64,000 bases of DNA, from the NCBI GenBank assembly GCA_904066235.2, contig CAJFCV020000001.1, forward strand, positions 11,279,291-11,343,290, given 5' to 3'. The notes beneath the pieces were generated by a model that worked only from the letters and a program-made list of their open reading frames with translations, did not search any database and was not told the origin of the DNA. How positions within the stretch are numbered: the first letter of the stretch is position 1; each line of letters opens with the position of its first letter. Position numbers and translations under genes: made by a program. This stretch comes from Bursaphelenchus xylophilus (lineage: Eukaryota > Nematoda > Chromadorea > Rhabditida > Aphelenchoididae). Below are positions 57,052-64,000 of this stretch, piece after piece.

Positions 57052-59251
57052 ACTTTGCATTGATTAGGGAGGTTTTATCTTTAGAAATTGTTAATTGTTA
57101 TTTTTGGACAAATAAATCGTTGAAAATTGAAAAATCTTGGGTTTTTTGATGATTTTTTGGGTTGATTGCGAAGGTGAAGGACAAAAAATGGATTGAAAAC
57201 GACTAGGGGATGTAACTATGATCTGATTTTGAGGATTTGAGAGTGTTTGCTATGTCATCCATCTCCAATTTTATGTGTGTTTACCAAGTGTAAGATCGCA
57301 ACTTCGCAAAGAGTAGGAAGTTGAAACATTTGGCTACTACAACGAGGCTGATGTTTCTTCGATTTCCACGACTTTTCGGCCCTCAATTTTTCGGTTATCA
57401 CATTTTTCCATCAAGACTTCCAATAAAGTATCATGGATAATATAAAATTTATGTTGATATCCGTCTATTCCACCATTATCCGCTATTATCTCACGGGTGG
57501 TACGGAACTCTCTGGGAAAATCAATGAACGATTTTAGGACTGGTTTTTGGCATTTCGTCGCACAGCGAATCTCCATCCAAAAATTAATTTTTCTCTCCGT
57601 TGCCGACTAGCATTACACCTTTGATTTTCGCATGTTACACTCGTTGTTCTTGAGGGATTTTGTGAGAATATTACTAGTCAAGTCTGTAGAAGGCTATTGG
57701 CACCAAGAATTGCTGGTTTTGCGGGAGTTTTACACCAGTTTCAGCGATAATAATCATTTCGGTTCCTTAGGCAATAACAACGTAAAAATGCCGTTTTACC
57801 TCGCGAAAACTGCATTACAACTTCTCACTGTTGTCTAAACGTCTAAGCACGCACGGTTCCCCTTCGCCGCCACTTTACACCAACTTTTCGGTCGATTTCC
57901 CGCTGATTGTGCCATCGGAGAGAGAGTTGACCCGAGCCCAGGAAATGGGTCAAGTCAGTCCCATGCGTCTCTTTGTTATGTAATCATGGCGGATTCGAGT
58001 TGGTTTGCCAATTCCAACGTAGGCTAGCGATTGGCGCGTCAGTAATGACAGAAAATCTTACCGAAGGAATTCATGTTCAGATGATATAAACTTGGCGTTA
58101 CGTTCGTCGGAGGGGTTTGAAGGACATAAATCATGAAAGCGAGGGATTACTTCTTTCGTAGGGAATGTCAACAAATTTGGAAGTAACTGGGATTGTAAAC
58201 ATAAAGAGCTCTCGGACAGATTTCGGCACCTTAACTTTGGTTTAGACCTCCTTGCAACTGTTGTTGAAAAAAATTTGTAGTTTTGGAGTCTAAAAAGGGT
58301 TATGAAAATTTGGCAAATACTTTCCTGGACATGCGGTTACTATTAGGAAAATTTTACGGTATTATCTCTACAAATCAGAGATTAAAGTACTTTTTTATAT
58401 TATTAGGTGTCGAATATTCAAATCAGATAATGCCGCATATTTTACTCGGGTTTATATGTCTTTCTTTGGGTCAAATTACAATAGATGGCCTATTTATTCG
58501 GATTAGAAATGTGTTTCCGATTTTGGCAATGTTATGGGCGGGCTTGGCTTATCTTACTTTAGAGGATGACTAAAGATAAAAACTGGATGGCTTAGACGTT
58601 CATATAAATTTCTTTGGCCCTCTCTGTAGTCTTTACAGTATATTTTGCCATTTTATGAACAAAAATATATGCATTCCCCCAAATTTCCCGCATTTTTTGG
58701 AATTTCCCGCCAATTTCAAGGTCCTGTAAATCGAAGAAGTCGAATTTTGGTGTCCGCCTCTTCTAAAATGTGGGCAATATCCTTTTGGCACAATCCAGAG
58801 CCATCTGCCTGTACACACTTTTCATTTCGTACCTTAATTTTGCGTCCACTCCTTATTAAAACGGGTAATTTTTTGGGCCGTTCTGTTTGCTCTCCTTTCC
58901 TCATAAATTATATCCCAAGGCCATACGTGTGTGCGTACGCGATTCCGGTTTGTTTTGCGACGAAACGCGGGAAAAAAAGTTGGGCGGCGTTTTTGAAGGG
59001 CTCCCTGAAAGGAGGGTTGGGACGAATCGCCACGGATTTTATTGATTTTTTGGTCTCACCGCGAATGTTTGCAAATCTAGTTTTTTATTCGAGGTTCTAC
59101 TTTTTGCCGAGTTTGTGATTCGCTTACGAAGTTTGTACCACTGTTGCGATGATCTTGTAGTGTTTTTCAATTATTAAATTATTTTAGATACAAAAATCCA
59201 AGAATTTTTGATAGCATAGTAATATCTTACCGAATTTGGTGTTAATATAGT
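57052..59251. other. No convincing gene
   Basis: A minus frame at 57337-57576 (79 codons, GGIDGYQHKFYIIHDTLLEV) and a hydrophobic plus frame at 58283-58573 (96 codons) are the only candidates. Neither has splice support or a recognised family. The larger plus frame at 58645-59118 looks random. Confidence 0.4.
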
Positions 59252-62200
59252 ATGTCGAACACATCAACGATGTCCACAGAGATGTCGGATGATGAACCAA
59301 ATGTAAGTTCAATTTTTATGTATATTTTTGAAGTTTTAGATACCTTCATCTAACCTTCATCTAGTATGATATAAAAAATTGCGATGATCTCATTTTTCTT
59401 ATAGTTTATGGAGGGGAATATGACATCTAGAGAGTTCATGATTACATTTCATCCGTTTTCAGGAACCTTATTCCGGTAAAAGGTGCAAAATTGTCCATCA
59501 GATCCTTCAGATGCCGTTGGTGAAGAGCAAAGCGAGCAGCGGCTTTAAAAACTATTGCAAGAGGATAAATGAGGGCCAAATCAAACTTCCAGTCGAGTAA
59601 GCATTTTTTATTAATAAAACAAACAAGTTTTTTTTATTTTTTGTGTAATAATTTTATATTATACATGACAATTTTGCTAAAAAATGAAGATAATTGATGA
59701 TTTAAACGTTTTAACAGTTGCTTTACCCTTGGAATATTAATTTTCCAACTATTTCAGAGCTAAATGCAAGTCGAACAGTGACAAAGAGCTTCGTAAATTG
59801 GAAGTTTTATCAGTTCTGAGGTCTAAAGTAAGTTAATTTTGAGATTTTTTTTTAATTTTAAGGTGTGAGACTGCAGAATGTGATGTTAGTAAGCTCTGTT
59901 ATAACCAATTTGAATTTATGGGATGTTTTATAGCACGAATTTACACCTATTTTCAGTGGAATTCGATGCCTTTTACCAGCCGGGTCAAGTTCGAATCCGA
60001 AGAATCCCCGGAAATCACGGATTTTCCCCTTGTTTTTGACTGCAAGCCTGTGGATAGCAGCTATATACCCTGTATTCTCTGCACTCATAATGATCTAAGG
60101 TTTACAAATTCCGATACTTTGATGGTACGTTAAAATTTCTCTTTATTTTATCTGAATTTAGGTACATTTGAATGAAAAGCACGTCCCAGAAGCCCTCTAT
60201 GTTTGTTACTGTTGCTATAGGGGCTTCTTCGACCATGGGTCGTACAGAGAACACACCAAGGTGCATGATGGATTCAAGCTTCAGAACAAAAATTCAGTCT
60301 TGCTGATTATTTGTAGTGGTTGCGGAGCAGAATTTGCGGCAAAACCAGATGAAGATAGGCGATTTGGAGAGGAATATGTAAAGTTTATGGTGAGATGTTT
60401 GATTTGGAATATGTTTTGAGCAGAATTGAAACTATTTTGCCGGGTTGTGATTATAAATTATATTATTTTAGCTCCATCATTCCCGAGCTAATCTGAGGTT
60501 GATAAAAATCCATTACAATGACAAGATAACCCCATCTGTGTCAACGTTCTGGCCCAGTAATGAGATTGGCAGAATCAAAACCAAAGTGAAATCGCAAGTT
60601 TAATATTAAATTTTTGATTATATTACTTTAGGTTCAAGGTTGATGGCCAAGCCGAAATTTTAATTGAAGATAATTTGAAGAGAATGAGCCTGCTGAGAGC
60701 TTTAGATGTTCCAAACAAGAATCCGAAGAAAGCTTTTCAGAAAGGGCTAAAAGTTTTAAATGGAGAAGATAGCAAGGCAAGTGCAATATAAAATTTTGTT
60801 TGGATTTGTTAATTTTTTGTCTTAATACGAGCTAAGAGGTTTAGAGATTATATTTTAATAACTTGGCTAAATTTTTTTAGCTGAACGGAACTTATGACGA
60901 AAAACAGATCTTCTCCATGGATAATATCGATCTTTTGAAGGAATACTCGGTCAAATTAAAGTCCCATAATGTGGAAAGGAATGGGCAGCTCCATGATACT
61001 GTTAGCTTTGAGATCTCATCGAATAACGGGTATTTTTCTCATGGTTTGGAGCTAGATGGACTTAATTTGACTCAAGAGTAAGTGCAATACACTTTTTTTA
61101 AATGCTGTCATAAAAATTGTTTTAAATGGAGTATAGTGATATACATGGTCTATATTTGCAGTTTATACCAATGCCGGCGCTGTTGTTACCTCGATTTTGA
61201 GGAGAAATCTTTTGCCCAACATCAAGAAGAGTGCATGCCGAAGGTGAAAAGACACTCCTCCTTCTTCAAAATCCACTCAAAATATCAGAATTCGAATTCG
61301 CCGATACCTTGTTTCAAATGCAAAACCAAACACTGCTCGGTTCAAGGGCTGGCCACACATTTCGCCGTCAAACATCAGGTCCAAATCACGGTCAAACCCC
61401 ATAGCTGTAAGTGAAAATACTCGAAAAATTGGCTCGTTTTTGTAGATTCAGTCGACGCGACATACAAAATTCAGATGGATCGGGTGAAAAGGACGGTTTT
61501 TGATCAAGAATTAGATGTGATGATCAGCGAAAGTAAGTGTAATATAAATTTTGAATCTTTTCCTCGAGATTTTTGGATAAACTAATGTCCAATCACATTT
61601 TTAGTCTTGATGAGCAAAGAAAACGACACCCCGGTGCGAACGCCGGCGCCAGTGACCTCCTCCAGCCCCACCAATAGGCTCTTCCGAACCCCGTTCATCT
61701 TCCGAAAACGGCGACTCAACCGATTGCCCCAGGTCCCCATGATTGTTATATCGCCGGAGACCACGAGTGAGGCCGGAACCAAGACCAGAAGACGCACGCA
61801 GAAGTCGAATTTGTCCCCGAATCCTCCCGATTCGTCAAGAACCCCGAGTACCGGAGGTTCGGAGAAGAAGAAACTCCTGAAAAAGGTGGCCGAACCGACG
61901 CCAAAGAAGAAGAAAGACACCGAGGAACAGGATGAACTGGAAATACAAATGGACCAGATCATCGAGAAAATCATGGCCGAACACAAGGAGAAAACAGAGG
62001 ATGCCAATAACAAGCTGATGGAGATGGTGGAAATCGAGAAACGGAAGATCTTGGAGGCGGAAAAGAGGAAGGAATGCGAGATTGAGATATTGGAAATGGT
62101 AGGTGGAGGATGTTGGAAGGGAATTGGAGAGATTTTAGAGGTGGGAAAAGAGAAATGGACGATTTTTAGATGGAAACGGAAAAAAATTCGAAATTTTTTG

Positions 62201-64000
62201 CAGGTACAGTGGGGGACCTGATCCAGTGGCAAAAAACGTACCATTTTGCATCCGGGAAGCATCAAAAATGTATCAAAATACCTCCCTCTCCAAGTGAAAA
62301 AAAACTCCGACCTTCAAAACGAAGTTTTTTCACTTGGATAGGGAAGCATTTTGCCATATTTTTGATACTTCCCGGATGCGAAATGGTACTGTATGCCACT
62401 AGATCAGGTCTGTCACTGTATTTACAAATGATCTTGTTTTTGTAAATACAAATTTGGACCGAAATTTTGCTGTTGAAGAGGAAAACCGAGGGTTCGAACA
62501 AATTTTTGATGGTTACAATGTCGGACCTGATCCAGTGGCAAAACACGTACCATTTTGCATCCGGGAAGTTTCAAAAAATGTAGCAAAATGCCTCAATCGC
62601 TCAAAAAAAAAAACTCCGTTTTGAAGAGCGCCCTTTCCCTCGCAAAAGGAGTGTTTGAAATCGGAGTTTTTTCGCTTGGAGAGGGAAGCATTTTGCCACA
62701 TTTTTGATACTTCCCGGATGCATAAAGAGGTACGTTTTTACCTCTAGATCAGGTCTGTCACTGTATTTACAAAATATTTTGTAAATTACTGTATACGCCC
62801 TAAACTTGTAAGAATTTGCTATCAAAAAAAAGAAGAGCTCTTACTCTGACTATTTCAGCCCAAAACTCCAACTCCAACCCAAGAAGATGAGGACCTTGAG
62901 GCGTCGGAAATCATCGAATGCACTGCCGTCGGCCCTCCCCCCGATGCCTATGATTGTTTGATGTGTGGCTCAGAGCAGAAGGGACATATCTCCTTCATCT
63001 CCCACATGGTCTCGCATCCAGAGGTCTTCAATTGTTGCCCGATTTGCTCGTCGAATAATATCCCGACCAGCATGGACAACGTCCTCCAATTCTTTGACCA
63101 TCTGATCTCAAATCATCTGATTCAATCCCCGAATGGCATAAAATGCCCGACCTGTGAGCAGATCTGTGGAAAGGACGTGAGGGATCGGAGAAGCATTCGA
63201 GTCGCCATATCTCATGTGCTCTATGAATGCACAAGACCGAAGCAGTGCATGCTGTGTGCATGCACGACGGTCGGAGCGAAGAGAATGGTCGAAACACACA
63301 AAATGCATCGTACAAAGGAGCATAAGAAGGTTTATAATAGGTAGGGAGAGATGAGTAAAAAATTTTGAGTAGGTGTCTAGTGTAATATCGGGAGACCTAG
63401 AACAAAGGTGCAAATGGGCATAAAAGGTAATAAAAATGAAAAAAGAAAGGCTTTGGAGGCAAAATACGACAACTTCTTGATCAAAATTTCCCAAAACAAG
63501 ATTCTGTAAGAAGAGAAACACTTGACCCATTTTTTACATTTTGAGTAAAGTCTTCCTCTCTTGCTCAAAATCGATGCAATCGATCGCAAATTGACGATGA
63601 CATCTTTCTGTCATAATTTGATGTCGCGGCATGTTTTTGTAGACTGTTTGTGGACAAGATTTTTTTTTTTATCTTGATCATGGATAACATTGTCAATTTG
63701 TCGAAGGTGCCTTCAAAGAAACGCAATTTTTTGTTGCCGGTTTTTACGCAACGGCTGTTTTTTGTCTGTTGAAGGTTAGCGTCGTTGCAATTTGGCATTA
63801 TGTGCATCTTTTTTGAGCTCTACCACTGATATTACACTAGACGTCGAGTTGATGATTTAATATTTTTTGGACGTGATGCTTGCTGTAATGCCTTGAATGT
63901 AATCCTGATGTGTTTCAGATTCTATTGCAGTCGATGTATGCTGGGAATGCACAACATTGACCAGTACAAGGTCCACAAGTGCAGTTCGGTTGCTTTTCGT
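59252..64000 (+). CDS. Multi-zinc-finger (C2H2/C2HC) protein, 3' end outside window
   Basis: Exons 59252-59302, 59463-59596, 59758-59827, 59957-60124, 60162-60389, 60472-60593, 60632-60776, 60881-61077, 61162-61406, 61446-61532, 61605-62098, 62859-63340 and 63919 onward keep one frame. Starts MSNTSTMSTEMSDDEPN. Fingers: CILC..LMVHLNEKH, CYCCYRGFFDHGSYREHTKVH-type, CRRCCYLDF..HQEEC, CFKCKTKH..THFAVKH, CLMCGSEQ..HMVSH, CPTCEQIC, CMLCACTT..HKMH and CSRCMLGMHN..HKC. A Lys/Glu coiled coil (DQIIEKIMAEHKEKTEDANN) lies mid-protein. Nuclear nucleic-acid binding is likely; no orthologue named. Introns at 60594 and 60777 need GC donors; intron 12 holds two MITEs. Confidence 0.85.
62207..62418. mobile_element. 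MITE, GGACCTGATCCAG family, copy 1
   Basis: Flanked by TA; CAGTGGGGGACCTGATCCAG at the left, reversed right end CAGTGACAGACCTGATC. Inner inverted words GCATCCGGGAAG / CTTCCCGGATGC. In intron 12 of the zinc-finger gene. Confidence 0.85.
62516..62763. mobile_element. MITE, GGACCTGATCCAG family, copy 2
   Basis: Same ends and TA flanks as copy 1, separated by ~97 bp, same orientation, same intron. Confidence 0.85.

Noticed and set aside
58645..59118. 157-codon plus ORF
   Set aside because: No domain, biased random-looking composition, no splice or start context.
61582..62265. 227-codon minus ORF
   Set aside because: Antisense shadow of the zinc-finger gene's Lys/Glu exon.

Overview
The window is eukaryotic and almost certainly from a nematode. 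Introns are short, some only 37-39 nt, with the nematode-type TTTCAG acceptor. Intergenic DNA is AT-rich. The recognisable genes are a short SH2-tyrosine kinase, an alpha-arrestin, nicastrin, Mn superoxide dismutase, a mitochondrial ribosomal protein and a C2H2 zinc-finger protein. The species cannot be named from the sequence.

Layout. 1-2.7 kb is a nested inverted-repeat transposon block with tRNA-like (Pol III box A/B) sequences. 3.4-16.1 kb is segment L, one copy of a ~12.7-kb segmental duplication. 17.7-19.8 kb is a large fold-back element. 20.0-21.9 kb is the kinase (minus) and 22.5-24.2 kb the arrestin (minus, 5' end not found). 24.2-26.1 kb is a 12-unit satellite array that ends exactly at an arrestin exon. 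26.2-28.0 kb is a fold-back element with a tRNA-like sequence in each arm. 28.9-31.0 kb is a broken C-terminal piece of cytoplasmic dynein-2 heavy chain. 31.1-33.1 kb is a partial nicastrin copy split by a mariner-type transposon. 33.2-46.0 kb is segment R, the second copy of the duplication in the same orientation. 46-48 kb holds small inverted-repeat elements. 48.4-51.7 kb is the complete nicastrin gene (minus). 52.2-54.0 kb is mitochondrial MnSOD (minus), head-to-head with a probable mL65/MRPS30 gene at 54.9-57.1 kb (plus). 57.1-59.2 kb has nothing convincing. 59.3 kb to the window end is a multi-zinc-finger gene that runs off the edge.

The most unusual material is in segments L and R. Each carries a 409-residue coiled-coil protein model that is open in both copies, followed by a chain of exon-like blocks. 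Nearly every block contains a ~55-nt two-stem hairpin with the same stems (GCACCC/GGGTGC outside, GGCCCCCC/GGGGGGCC inside). Between L and R one inner-stem pair changes on both sides, so pairing is kept. Lysine-rich tracts, a repeated ADVYDEIIAPA exon and several mobile elements follow. Some elements are shared by L and R and so predate the duplication; a hAT-type element with an 8-bp target duplication sits at different positions in L and R and so came later.

Functionally, the intact single-copy genes are unrelated housekeeping or signalling genes: gamma-secretase subunit, mitochondrial antioxidant, mitoribosome, kinase, arrestin adaptor. I see no operon logic beyond the divergent pair of two mitochondrially targeted genes. 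Exon boundaries were read by eye; for the kinase, nicastrin, MnSOD and mL65 models the summed exon lengths are exact multiples of three.
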